NCBI GenBank assembly: GCA_963969595.1
Contig: OZ018410.1
Coordinates: 26,664,913-26,728,912 of the forward strand
Reading direction: 5' to 3'
From: Neckera pumila
Taxonomy: Eukaryota > Streptophyta > Bryopsida > Hypnales > Neckeraceae
DNA length: 64,000 nucleotides
Within the stretch, counting starts at the first letter, position 1; every line of letters starts with the position of its first letter. A program made the translations under genes and the position numbers. Shown here one piece after another: positions 1 through 11,143 of this stretch. The notes beneath the pieces were generated by a model. That model saw nothing but the letters and a program-made list of their open reading frames with translations, was not told where the DNA came from and ran no database searches.

Positions 1-1486
1 ATGCTACAAGGAAGTTATGGCCTTCTTGGAGAAGGTAAGTTTTGAATTTTTTGAATATTATTTTTTATTAGTGCAATGAAATGCATGATTGTAACAATAT
101 ACTAATCTGTGGTTGTTTGCAATTGTCCACTACAAAGGTTTGCATGTTTGCTAGTGAAGAGTCCAGAAAGCCCAGAGTGGATCTTATTTTCTTCAATTGT
201 CAAGAAAATTTGCCTATTCCCGAGGTGTCCGTTTCAGCAACTGATGTGCCAATTTGGAACGCTGACAAGGCGTATGAAGAAATTCAGGTGGCTTTTGAAT
301 TTGCAGATAAGCACTTACAGGATCACGGGTGCATTGCGGTGTTTCACTTATAGAGCGGCTAAGCAAAGGGCGTTGTTGCTGGACTCTGCAAGGTGTTTCC
401 ATTTGTTGAAGAAGAAAGAGTGGTTGGGATTCAACCGCACGATTTTGATTTTAGGCGTGGATCCTTCAGATACAATGAACTTCTATGATTTATTCTTTAT
501 TTTAGTTGCATTGTGAGATTCATATTGAATTATTAAATTCTAATGTATGTACTGCTTCAATGCTTGCAAATCATGAAGTTTGGGATGACCCTTTTGGTGA
601 AGAAACTTGTCAATGGACGGAAATTAGATTTTGCTTTCCACCTCACAGAATCAATGATGCAAGCCAAGGTGGACCTGAAGCATGATATGTTGATGAACTA
701 TACTACAGAGGATACGATATTGATAAATAAGCAAGTACCATGGTGTATGCCTCTAGAGAAGGATGCAAGGCTTTTCCAATTCCTCATTGAAGGAACAACA
801 ATGGAAGGGGATATTGTTTTGGACTGCCCAGCAGCTACTGGTAAGTTCTCATTGAAATTATTATATATGGAAATGATAACCTAGAACCTTATTATTGAAT
901 TAACAAAGTGAATGTGGTTTATATTAGGTTCATCAATTATAGCTTGTTGCGGCACAGGGAGGCATATTCTAGCTTTGGAAAAAAAACAAAGACATCTTCA
1001 ACGACATTTTCTTACCTATGCGGAGGACCGCTCCATTAGCGGTGACAACTGAAACAGAAGTGGAAGTTCAACCATATAAAGATCCAGATGTTATGGATGT
1101 GGAGGTTTTCAAGTTTTCTAAAAGGACTAAACCTTGTAAGTAAGTTTCTAGATGTCTCAATTTTATTTAAGCGTACAATTATTGTTGTTTTGTCTCACTA
1201 ACATATTTTCATTTGTTTTTGCAACCGCCCGGGGTTGATGTCGACCAATGCGCTTTTGCAGAAACAAAGGCTTCTCTTGAGTCCAAAGAAGTCTTTTGAT
1301 TTGCCAGTTTATGCAGAGCAAGCTGCATCGGCGTATGTAGAGTTTTATTGCTCTAAACCAATAAAACGTAGAAATACTTATGCTTTGAATGTGTTAGAGT
1401 TTTTAGATATTAGTGCATTCCAGGGTAGAAAGACTTCAGATTCTTCTATCAACAAGGATTCCACAACTGAGTCGACTACGACTTAG
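1..1486 (+). pseudogene. Decayed N6/N4-type DNA methyltransferase-like gene (5' end outside window)
   Basis: Pieces in order read as a beta-class-like methyltransferase. 138-350 reads VDLIFF...ADKAYEEIQVAFEFADKHLQDHGCIAVFH, the region around motif IV. About 690-840 plus 928 onward reads DIVLDCPAATG/SSIIACCGTGRHILALE, the motif I region. Introns 35-137 and 841-927 have clean GT-AG ends and join in frame, so this is not a processed copy. It looks dead. The expected Asp-Pro-Pro-Trp/Tyr catalytic motif after VDLIFF reads Asn-Cys-Gln-Glu. A stop at 351-353 needs a frameshift to continue into AKQRALLLDSARCFHLLKKKEWLGFN. The A-run at 979-986 shifts frame again: the other frame gives KDIFNDIFLPM and about 45 more readable residues. 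A last open stretch (1235-1486) may be the terminal exon. The family assignment rests on motif spacing only. Frame disruptions are seen; loss of activity is inferred. Confidence 0.6.
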
Positions 1487-3059
1487 ATTCACAGAATTGA
1501 CATATCTCGTGAATTATTGTATTGTGTTGATTTTCCTTATGAGTAGATTTGTGTGTTTTATGGCTATATCTTCAGCGTGATATATTGTTGTCTACACCTT
1601 CGCTCTTTCTTATCTTATATTTGCCATAGAATTTTATTGCAAATTTGTAGTAGGTATATGGCACTTCAAAATGCCTTAACGATAGTTGAGTGATAAAATG
1701 GACATTTTAAGCTTTGAGATTCTATGTTTGTAGGTTGTAAATGGATGTTTCTAGCTTTTAAATTTTATGTTTCGTGGTTGTTAGTAGACAAATGAATTGT
1801 TGACGAAGATCTTGAACCCAGCAAAATGTATGTGCCCAAATGGGCAAGCATTTTTTTATCTTGATTTTCAAATTCCTAAACCCTATTTTTTTATATGATG
1901 GAGTGAGAAGTCAAATCTTGGGCGTGATTTATTTTCCCTTACACTTTTCCATTGTATGATCTCTATCAAAATTGAAAACAATGGCTGATGCAATGAAGGT
2001 TTTTTTTCAAAGAATGTAAGTGACTTAAATTTTGGAAAATTGAACTCACGAGCATAGGTCTATCATTCATTTTTTCTTAAAATAAATTCCTCATTCACAA
2101 ACTCACATGCTAGCAACCATGTATAGTTTTACCCATGATTTGGAATCTTATTTGATTGTGAATATATAACATTGCATAATATTGATAACAACCATCATTT
2201 CCACCTTGATGGGTGATATATCCCCTTCTAGGATACCACATAGGGGACTTTTAGTTTAATTCAAAATACACCATTTGTCTATTGACTAGCTTCAGTCAAC
2301 GTTGAAGAAGGAATTTCCATCACTATACACTAGAAAATACACTAAAAAAGCACTTCCAACAAAAATTGGATGAAAATTTGCAATTTTACATCATCTATTG
2401 GTTATTAAAAATCATCCAAAAAACACTTCAAGGTACCATGGCCCGTTTTTTTAGAAAAATTATTGCCTTTTTAATGGAAGAAGATGCTAAAAAAGTTGAT
2501 CTAAAAAGATTTTTTCTAGTGTATTTTGACAACTTCGACCTTCTTCTTCTAAATCTGAATTTAAGACATGAAAATAATCTTTTTGAATATGAATAAAGCA
2601 AATCAAATGAAGCTTTCTTGTCCTATTTTTGGCTCCATTTTTAAAATTTCAAAAAATTTCAAAAATTTCAAAATTATATTTAAATTTGAACATTAAGCCT
2701 ATAACCACAATTGACTGATTTTTTAATTTTTAGAATGATACGGAACTTTGGATTACACCAAGATTTTCTTTATTATAATATGTGCCAATGCCAAAAATTT
2801 CACATTTTTTAAGCAGATTTTGTATTTGATATGAATTTTTTCATTTTCTCTTTAAAATGTACACTTCATTTTAAAATTTCAAAAATAATTTGAAATTTTT
2901 CAGGATTCCTAAAAAACATATGATTTAAGATTCCTAAAAAACCTCTACAAAATAAAATAAAATACAGAAAGATATACCCAAATATACAGGAAAATAAAGC
3001 ATACAGAGCAATGAAATGTTAATTCTTTCTATGGTAATAGGATCCTTTTATAGGGTCCT
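1487..3059. other. AT-rich intergenic DNA, no gene recognised
   Basis: The stretch is AT-rich with many A/T homopolymers. The longest open frames are short, lack recognisable motifs and have no GC shift. I see no RNA gene or complete transposon. Confidence 0.5.
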
Positions 3060-3967
3060 TTAACCCCTAAAGGACCAAGGCCATTTTGTTGCCAAAAAAC
3101 ACTCATTTCTATAGCAAAGAATAAAAGAAAATTGAGAATTTTTTTTTTCACATCTACCCGTAAGATCTTATATTTAACTAGTATGACAATGTATGGAAAA
3201 AATTTCAGAATTTTTGACCGAACAAGATATCTGCGTTTAAAGTGCAAAAAACAAGTTTTTCAATACATTGTGAGACTAGACTATTTGACTTTGAACATTT
3301 TTAACTTTAAATGTTTGCACAACAGAGTTTTGAGCTTTAAATCTTTATAGTGGAGAATTGAGTTGAGTATTAAAAATAAAAATAAAAAAAAACTTAATTT
3401 TCATTATTAAAATAATTATTAAGTAGAACTAGGTACGAGATAGAAGGAAAATCTAAAATATTAATATCTTTTATATGGAATTACAATGCACTAATCCCAA
3501 TGGTGAGATTGATCTAGCAAAAGAACTAAACCACGTGGAACTTTGTTTTTGGGAAAATTGTAAAAACTGCATTTAGAAATGAATCCTACAAGTGATTTTT
3601 TTCCATCAGATGTTCCAAATGCCCAAAAAACAAGATTGTGCATAACTTTCTCATAACAAATCCAAATGGAATGAATCAAAGCTTTTCTGATAGACAAAAA
3701 TATCATCTATGGGAAAAAAACATTCCAAAAAGAAAATTAATTTTTGCAAAAACAAATTTGTTGCCCCCTCTCCCCTGTTTTGAACTTATAAAGGCATAAC
3801 TTTTGTTCTTGGGCACCAATTGAAAAAAAATTATATTCTTACAAAGCTTATCAGCTTTTCTATCTTCAAAAAAAGTTTCAAAAAATGAAGACAAAAATGC
3901 AGCCCGTAGATACTTGTTTGAAATCCCATTTGTTCGTAGAACAGACACTTAGTCTTCTAGGGGTTAA
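3060..3967 (+). mobile_element. TTAA element 1 (subfamily A, forward)
   Basis: The element starts TTAACCCCTAAAGGACCAAG and ends CTAGGGGTTAA, with TTAA at both edges (3060-3063, 3964-3967). Its interior matches elements at 8996, 14819 and 39543: an AACCGTAAGATCTTA-type segment, a CATAACTTTCTCAT segment and a second CATAACTTTTG segment before the right end. No transposase frame is present, so it is non-autonomous. The right end has lost the GGTCC part of the terminal repeat. Confidence 0.75.
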
Positions 3968-4485
3968 AGGATGTTTTGTAAGAATTCAAACAATGTTATG
4001 CATAGATTCAAAGTTTTCAAATTTCATCATCACTAGTAAATAATAAATTTGAATGCTTCCCTGCCCCAAAATAGGGCAATGATGAAGGGGAGCCATTTGG
4101 CTTCAAGCCAGGATCAATATTTGGAAATAACTAATGGTTTGTACAAAGTGAGCTGGTAAAAAGGAGAAAATAACCGACTAGATTTTAAAAGTACAAGAAA
4201 AAAACAATGAAAAAATATAGAAAATTTCTATTTCTAGTAAAATGGAAAAAAGAATCAAAATGAGTATTTGAAAAAACAATTGATTATAGGAATTGAAGGA
4301 AAATATTCATTAAAGCTCAAAAAAATTCCCAAACATTGCATCACCTCAATAATCAACACTAGAAAGTTCTTTAATTCCCCTAGAAAGCAGAAACTTCTAA
4401 TGTTGCAACTTCCTAGTCATGCAATGATACTAGCACTACAAAGTTGAGCCAACCAAAATAAATTTTGTAGATTAACTGAATTTCC
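3968..4485. other. AT-rich intergenic DNA
   Basis: No gene, RNA gene or complete element seen. The stretch separates TTAA element 1 from the cluster of CCCCTCATTGTCC-type repeats. Confidence 0.4.
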
Positions 4486-4755
4486 CTCCCCTACATCTAG
4501 GTCCATAGAAGATTGATCCCCTCATTGCCTTAGCCAAGGATAAATGTAAAAAATTGCCCCTTCTTTTGTGATGTATTATTTTTAATATTTCTTCACTTCT
4601 CTAGATGAATTTGGATCCTTTGTTCCAAATATGAATTCAAATTCTCAAGTTTTATGATGCGGGGCAAATAAAAAGTTCATGTATTTTTTCCACATGTAAA
4701 CCACGAGGCAATGAGGGAGTCAATTCACCCAGGCCCAGATCTAGGGCTAGGGTGA

Positions 4756-4778
4756 CCCCCCCCCCCCCCCCCCCCCCC
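4756..4778 (+). repeat. C homopolymer, 23 bp
   Basis: An uninterrupted run of 23 C follows GGTGA and is followed by CACCACCACC. It sits in the terminal region of one CCCCTCATTGTCC-type repeat. A G-run of equal length lies at 5189-5211. Confidence 0.9.
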
Positions 4779-5188
4779 TCCACCACCACCACCCCTCATT
4801 TGTCTCCAGTTTTATCCCTAGGAAAAAAAATCGTGAATTTTTATTTGCACACATCATAAAATTTGAAAATTTGAATTCATATTTGCAATGAGAGGCCTTA
4901 AACTACCTACACAAAATAGTGAAAATTAGATTGCATTAACAATTAGGTTGCCTTATTCCAAGAAAGTTACTCTACAAGCCATCAAAGTCAACAAAAATTT
5001 CTATAAATACTTTCGTTTGTACACATGGAGGTTCATGAGTCCCAATTACAACAATAACTAATTCAAAAGTAGTACAATCTTGTAATATTTATTTCGTGCC
5101 AAATGTCGAGAAATTAGTGAGGGACAACCTAATTTCAGTATTTTGTGTAGGAGAGGTGCAAAAGATAAATTCATCAAATAGAAAATAA

Positions 5189-5211
5189 GGGGGGGGGGGG
5201 GGGGGGGGGGG
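5189..5211 (+). repeat. G homopolymer, 23 bp
   Basis: An uninterrupted run of 23 G follows AAAATAA. The related element near 36145 has only AAAATAGGGGGTC here, so the run probably expanded from a short G tract inside the repeat. Confidence 0.9.
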
Positions 5212-5896
5212 CACCCCTAAATTAACTTTTGGAGGACAAGTGAGGGGGTTGGTTCGTCCCGGCCTAGATCTAAGGCTAAGGCAAACCAATCCCCTCACTT
5301 GTCCTTAACTTTATCCCTGGGGAAAACACATGAACTTTTTTTTGCCACCCATCATAAAACTTGCAAATTTGGAATCCATATTTGGAATCAGAGGCCTCAA
5401 ATTAGCTAGTATAGGTGTAGAAGATAAATTCATGAAGCACAAAATTGGGGTGATAATATGGGCTAAGCCGCCAAGGAGAATTGATCCCCTCATTGTCCCA
5501 TTCAAGGATAATTGTAAAACATTGCCCCCTTTTTGTGCCACATTTTTTGATGGAAATTCGGGGCCTCCATCTAATTGCAAATATAAATTCAAAATTTCAA
5601 AATTTTATCATGTGTTGCAAATAAAAAATGCTAATGTTCTCCCTGGTGGGACAATGATAGGTCAATTCACGGTCGAGCTTACAATTGTATTTTAAAAAAA
5701 GACCCCCTATTTTGTGCCGTGTGAAATCCATTCCTCTCCACCTTTCCTAGCTACAGTAATTTGGGGCCTTTGATTGCAAATATAAACTCAAAATTTGCAA
5801 AAAAAATTCATGCCTGGTACATGCACCCCTGGAATGAATCATTTCCGGAGGACGAGCGAGGGGGTCAGTTGAGTTCACCCTGACCAGGCCAGATCC

Positions 5897-6479
5897 GGGT
5901 GATGGAGATTATGCCAACCTCCAAAAGGTGGGGAAATGCGGTCGGTTAACAATAACGTTCTGCGGGGCGGGCGGGATCGTGCGAAAGCGAAGTTGGCCCT
6001 CAGATCCGGGACAAAATACTGTAGGATCACGCCCTACCTCTGGAAAAAGAGACAAGGGTGTCCTGACACCTGGCAGCCCAACTGCAAGGCCAGGACCCAC
6101 TTGGGCCACTTGGCGGATCGGGCCATGTGGACCATCTGCTGCCGACGTGGGATCCCCAGGATCGGGTGCCCAAAAATGGGAGTGGAGAATCCTAACGAAA
6201 TTTCCATCAAGACGACGTCAATCTTATTGGATATATTATAAAACTATAAAGGTAGATGGATTTCGAATACACAAACGTGTAACAAATAACTGTGCCTCTG
6301 CCGTTGCCACAACCAAAACGAAAGGAAAAGTCATTTTTTTATTTTTTTTATTGATATAAAACTTCGAAATTCATTAACTTTTATGCCGTCATTCCAAACA
6401 CCACGAAACAAAGCCCATCCACCCCTTGTAACGGTACCAAGAACGTGATCAAAATCAAAGTTAAACCCCTAATCAAAGT
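5897..6479. other. GC-rich block in AT-rich DNA, no recognised product
   Basis: About 5900-6190 is clearly richer in GC than its flanks and holds overlapping open frames on both strands. None of the translations (Gly/Pro/Arg-rich) shows a family I recognise. Its position beside the CCCCTCATTGTCC-type cluster suggests transposon-derived sequence. Confidence 0.4.
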
Positions 6480-7236
6480 TTAACCCCTAATCACCAAAAA
6501 CGCTCCAAAACTGCCATTTCTAATACAACTATCAAATTTTTTGAAAAAAACAATTTTTGACACATCTAACCGTAGGATCTTGAAGTATGATATTTTGAAA
6601 ACATGTGGTAAGAATTTCAGAAAATTCCACCGTGTGGATCATAAGATATAAGCATTCAAAGTCTTGAAAACCATTTTTTCAATCCTGCGAAAAAACGGGC
6701 AGCTGCACTTTGCAAGCTCACTTTTCAATGAAAAAATGCCGATAAAGGTGGTGCTTCTTTGAATTCAGTTTCCCAATGTTGTAATAATCAATCTACATCC
6801 TAGGATTTTATTTTTTTCCAAAAATATTGAAAATTGAGTTAAATAAACAACTTTAAAGTTTTTTTTAGAGTAGAGAATCCATAACTGCCCGCAAACCAAA
6901 AACCCTCATAACTTTTGACTCATTGATTGAAATGGAGTGACTCAAAGCTTTTTAAGTGTATATAAATGTAGAGAACCAATTTCAAAAAAAAAATTCCGGA
7001 AAAAATGATTTTTTCTGATTTGCCCAAACTGCCCGGTTACGAAAAAAAATAACATATCAGGTCACAACTTTTGACTCGTATTTTGAAATGTCATGAAACT
7101 TGGTACACATGAAGATATTCCTCGCCCCCCACATTCTATTAAAATTTCAGCCTCAAATATGGATATCTCTAGTCACACGTACCTGCCCAAAATTTCTATA
7201 CGGCCAAAAAACGCATGTTGGTCCTTTAGGGGTTAA
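6480..7236 (+). mobile_element. TTAA element 2 (subfamily B, forward, shortened)
   Basis: TTAACCCCTAATCACC opens and GGTCCTTTAGGGGTTAA closes the element. The interior matches the 930-bp elements at 15738 and 33934, but the block around the AAACAAGTTGTCTATATGCT segment is missing, so it is an internal-deletion copy (757 bp). A partial duplicate of the left end lies just upstream at 6460. Confidence 0.75.
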
Positions 7237-8560
7237 GAATCCAAACAAAAACCTATATCACCTCTGCAGCTTACTAGTTTACCGTCTAATAAATTGGGAG
7301 TCCTAGTGTCCAAAAGCCAAAAAAAGACATCAATCAATTTTTGGCTCAACGCATGTAATATGAGTTATTTTGACTTTCATTCAATAAGTAGTTCTAAAAG
7401 CAAAAGAGGTGTCCATCATTGCAAATGGTAGAGTTGCCAACCATGAAAATAATATAATTTTTATCATGCCAAAGAAAACATTATGGGTTCCAAGCTTTAA
7501 TCCCAAGAGACTACAATGTTTGAAGCTCAAAACTGCTTCAAAATACTATATTCAAGAGAAATACTAAGATCATTTTTAATTATGCTATAATGAACTCAAT
7601 CTTATGATCATATTGCTAACTTGTATTGCAATATATTTTTCTTAAAATTTAAGATGAAAAAAATATATAAATTGCAAGATCATAGTGCCCGAATTTCAAA
7701 ATTTAGGCCCCTAATTCGCTAAAGGTTCTTATACAAAAATTATAGGTACCCTAAAGGTTCTTTAGCAAATTAGGGCACTATAAATTTTCGAGATTTTTTC
7801 AGTTGAAATGCAGATATCCTCAGAAAACATTTTTCAACAAGCTCTTTGAAGTCTAATTTAGAAATAAGAATTGTGGATGATGAAAATTAGACAATGAAAT
7901 TTGGAAAAAATATTAGAGCTTACCATCTTATCATCCATTTCATAACCAATTGAATCATGTCAAAATTTGAAAGTCCATGGAAAATAACTATCTTCAATTT
8001 TTTTGCAATCAGTAAAAAAAAGCATTTTGACATTTCTACATGCCAAAAGGTAATAAATTGGTAGAGATGGACATTTCTATATGTGTAGCAATAGTTAGGT
8101 GATTTTTTCCTTTGTACTTGAAATGGATGAGAAGTTCTTTAGCACATCTACACATATTTTTCAAATTTGCCATTTCAATTTCATTTGAAACAAAAATAAT
8201 TCCTATCAATTGTTGTTAAGTATCAAGTGCAAAAGTATACAATTCCAATGTGATTCTCATTCTAAAACAATAGAAACTCTTTGACTTTTGTGTACAAAAT
8301 CCATTAAAACTTCAAACCAAATTTTTTTTGCCTTTCAAATCCAAAATGGTGGGGAGAAGGTGCAAAAGGATAGAAATGATGTGCAAGAAATTAGGAATGA
8401 ATCTAAATTTTAGCTACTTCACTAGAATTTTAGTAGTTATTCTTATCACCCCTTAATACATCAAATCATCAACACAAGTGGCATAGTAGTCTACTTTTGG
8501 ACTATTCAGTGAATTTTGGACTAGTGAAACATCCAAAGATTTCAGAATAATAACATCAAG
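7237..8560. other. AT-rich intergenic DNA
   Basis: No gene or complete element recognised. A short inverted stretch around 7690-7780 (TTAGGCCCCTAATTCGCTAAAGG against CTAAAGGTTCTTTAGCAAATTAG-like sequence) may be a small decayed hairpin. Confidence 0.4.
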
Positions 8561-8682
8561 AGATCTCCCGATGTTTGTATAGATCTCTCAATGTTTACGG
8601 TATAGATCTCCGGATGTTTTGTATTGATATCCGAATGTTTTGCATAGATCTCCCAATGTTTTGCTTAGATCTCCCGATGTTT
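8561..8682 (+). repeat. Tandem repeat, AGATCTCCCGATGTTT-type unit, about 6 copies
   Basis: Copies start near 8561, 8581, 8604, 8624, 8645 and 8667, so the unit is about 20-23 bp. Each reads roughly AGATCTCCCGATGTTTTG with a variable TA/GC-rich joint. The copies are degenerate. The array is not coding. Confidence 0.8.
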
Positions 8683-8995
8683 CAAATTATATCTTGATGA
8701 CCATTTTTTTTCCAATGACGATTATTAGTTATGGACTTTCAAAAGCCCATAAGTAGTTAAATGTAGTATAGTGGCGTTAGGAAATTTGTGTAGTATTTTT
8801 GTAAAGTTTGTTTATTGCTGTTCAGTAATCAAGTCCTAGTTTCTAACATGAAACAAGTTATGCCTTTAATACTATAAAATAGACTATTGAGCCTCCTACA
8901 ACTACGTTATTCTACTATGAAAAGTCAAATTTCTTGTAACACAACTAAATGTTCAAATTATAAGATGTTTGAAATTGTGTAGCCAAAAAAAAATA

Positions 8996-9922
8996 TTAAC
9001 CCCTAAAGGACCAAGGCCTTTTTTCTACCAAAAAACACTCAAAACTGCCATTTCTATAGCAAAGAGTAAAAATATTTGAAAAATGTTTTTTTTCCACATC
9101 TAACCGTAAGATCTTACACCTAACTACTATGAGAGTGTGTGGAAAGAAATTCAGAATTTTTGACCGCACAAATTGCAAGATGTTTGCGTTTAAAGTGAAA
9201 AGAACAAGTTTTTCAGCACATTGTGGAACTAGATTTTTTGACTTTGAACATTTTTAACTTAATTTTTTTGCACTACGGATTTTCAAGCTTTTAATGTTTA
9301 TACTGAAGAATTGAGTTGAGAATCTAGCCAAAAAAAAAAAGTTCAAAAAAACTTAATTTTCATTATTAAAAAAATTGTTAAGTAGAAGTAGGTACAAGAT
9401 AAAAGGAAAATCTAAAATATTTATATATTTTAGGTGAGATTAAAATGCACTAATCCCAATGGTGAGATTGTTCTAGAAATTAAACTAAACCATGCAAAAA
9501 AAAAATCTGAAAAATTTGAAAAATTGCATTCAGAAATGAATCCTACAAGTTTTTTTTTCAAAAAGATGCTCTAACTGCCCGAAAAACAAGAATGTCCATA
9601 ACTTTCTCATACAAAATCCAAATGAAATGAATCCATGATTTCTAGATAGATAAAAATATAATCTATGAGAAAAAAAATACGTAAAAAAAAAAAAAAAAAT
9701 TGCAAATTTTTTTTGTTGCCCGATGTCCCCTGTTTTGAGCTTATTTGGTCATAACTTTTGTTCCCGAGCACTGATTGGGAAAAAAATGATATTCCCATGA
9801 AGCTAATCAGATTTTCTACCTCCAAAAAAAGTTAAAAAAAATCAAAAGAAAATTTCAGCCCGTAGGTACCTGCCCAAAAACGCATTTGTCCCCCGAAGGA
9901 ACAATGGTCCTTTAGAGGTTAA
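8996..9922 (+). mobile_element. TTAA element 3 (subfamily A, forward)
   Basis: TTAACCCCTAAAGGACCAAG opens (8996) and GGTCCTTTAGAGGTTAA closes (9919-9922) the 927-bp element. Interior segments match element 1 in the same order. The inverted ends agree for about 17 bp with one mismatch. Confidence 0.8.
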
Positions 9923-10666
9923 GAATCATACTTGAACATTCATTTTTATAGTCAATATTCAAAACATACTTACAAACATTGATTTAATGAACTTTTTGTT
10001 TTTTCCTCTATAAAAAATCTCAAGGTTCATTTCAAACTAGTATTTTCTTAGAGTTTTCTTTTCTCTTACATACTCTTAGCTAAAAGACTAAATAAGCCTC
10101 TTTATGCTTTTTGCAAATTTGGACATGTTCTTATCATTCAATATTTCTAAATTTTGCATGAAAAAATAAAATAACACCTAATCATCATGCCTTGTATATG
10201 TGAAGCTTTCATTCTTATCATTCAAATAAGTATGATAATATTCAAAAGTTTTTAAATTTTCAATGCCAAATTGAGCAACAAAGTTTTCATTTTTAATTTT
10301 GATGTCAATTTTTTACTCAATAGAATAGAAATGTATATGCACAAATTATTTTAGATTATTTTATTTTATCAATGAGATGAAATTCATAAGAAGTTTTGTT
10401 TTGCAAGGAATAAAGGCAAAAATAATTTTAAAGTCATTTTTTAAAACTCAATATATAAATTTTGAATAAAAACAAAAGCATGTGACGTGCCCCACCTATT
10501 GCAATATTTTCATCATTGGAATGGAGCGATCTCAATTTCAAATCAAAATTGTTAGCAATTCAAGTTTTTGTTTTAGCGATAGAAACTCCATCCACTTACT
10601 TCTTATAAGGATACTTAAGCTTCTCCTTCCCCCTACAGTAATCTCAAATCAATTTCTAACTTGCAT
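9923..10666. other. AT-rich intergenic DNA
   Basis: Nothing recognisable beyond A/T runs and short chance open frames. Confidence 0.4.
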
Positions 10667-10962
10667 TACATGAGATTCGGGGGTCTTAGAAGGGTGTGAG
10701 TTCCCCTGTTGTCTGCTGCGTTCCCGCAGTCTGGGAACGCAGCAGCAGCTGGCTGACGTGGTCGAGCGACTGCCACGTCACTTTTTGAAAAAAAAAAAAA
10801 AAAAAAAAAATTGCTTAAAATGATATTCTGGTAAAAAAAAATTTTTTTTTTTTTTTTTTTTGAAAAAGAAAAATTCTGACACACCCGTACTGACGTTCAC
10901 TGGATCTAGGCAGATCAGGGAACAGGCCTGAAACGGCCCTCCGCGACCCCCAAATATCATCT
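10667..10962. mobile_element. MITE with CCACGTCA core, copy 1
   Basis: The ends are inverted copies of AGATGAXATTTGGGGGTC (left near 10668-10685, right near 10945-10962). The middle has CTGACGTGGTC...GACTGCCACGTCA and long A and T runs. It resembles the element at 58468-58732, with which it shares AAACGGCCCTC near one end. No coding frame. Confidence 0.6.
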
Positions 10963-11143
10963 AATGTTGTCTAAATGTACAAGTTATTAAGCGCACAAAT
11001 GATTTACTGAAAATGTTGAAATACAAATTTTGCCCTTAGGAAAGGCACAAATAAAACATATTCTAGAGGTTCGTTACAAACATCATAATTTTGCATTCAA
11101 CAAGGATTTTTACTTTCACTTTAGAACTTTAGTAAAATATATA

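Larger units (their letters stand above)
4486..5896. repeat. Cluster of short dispersed repeats with CCCCTCATTGTCC-type ends
   Basis: Ends resembling TCCCCTCATTGTCC or its complement recur near 4515, 4700, 4793, 5235, 5290, 5485, 5650 and 5855. Most are followed or preceded by a segment like CATCATAAAATTTGCAAATT next to ATTCATATTTGCAAT. A cleaner member with inverted ends lies at 35954-36216, so this is best read as an array of overlapping, partly nested MITEs of one family. Open frames through it (for example 5330-5695) look like accidents of the repeat. Confidence 0.5.

Noticed and set aside
3060..3080. CCCTAAA in the element ends as interstitial telomere repeats
   Set aside because: Each end has only one CCCCTAAAGG unit, always next to TTAA and as part of an inverted terminal repeat; there is no tandem CCCTAAA.
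5928..6359. 143-residue frame as a gene
   Set aside because: Low-complexity Gly/Pro/Arg text in a GC-rich patch beside MITEs; overlapping frames on both strands are equally open and no family is recognised.
8561..8682. CRISPR-like array
   Set aside because: Units are degenerate and directly contiguous without unique spacers, and the DNA is eukaryotic nuclear.
10666..10960. Phe- and Lys-rich frames around the long A and T runs
   Set aside because: Produced by homopolymer runs inside a MITE.
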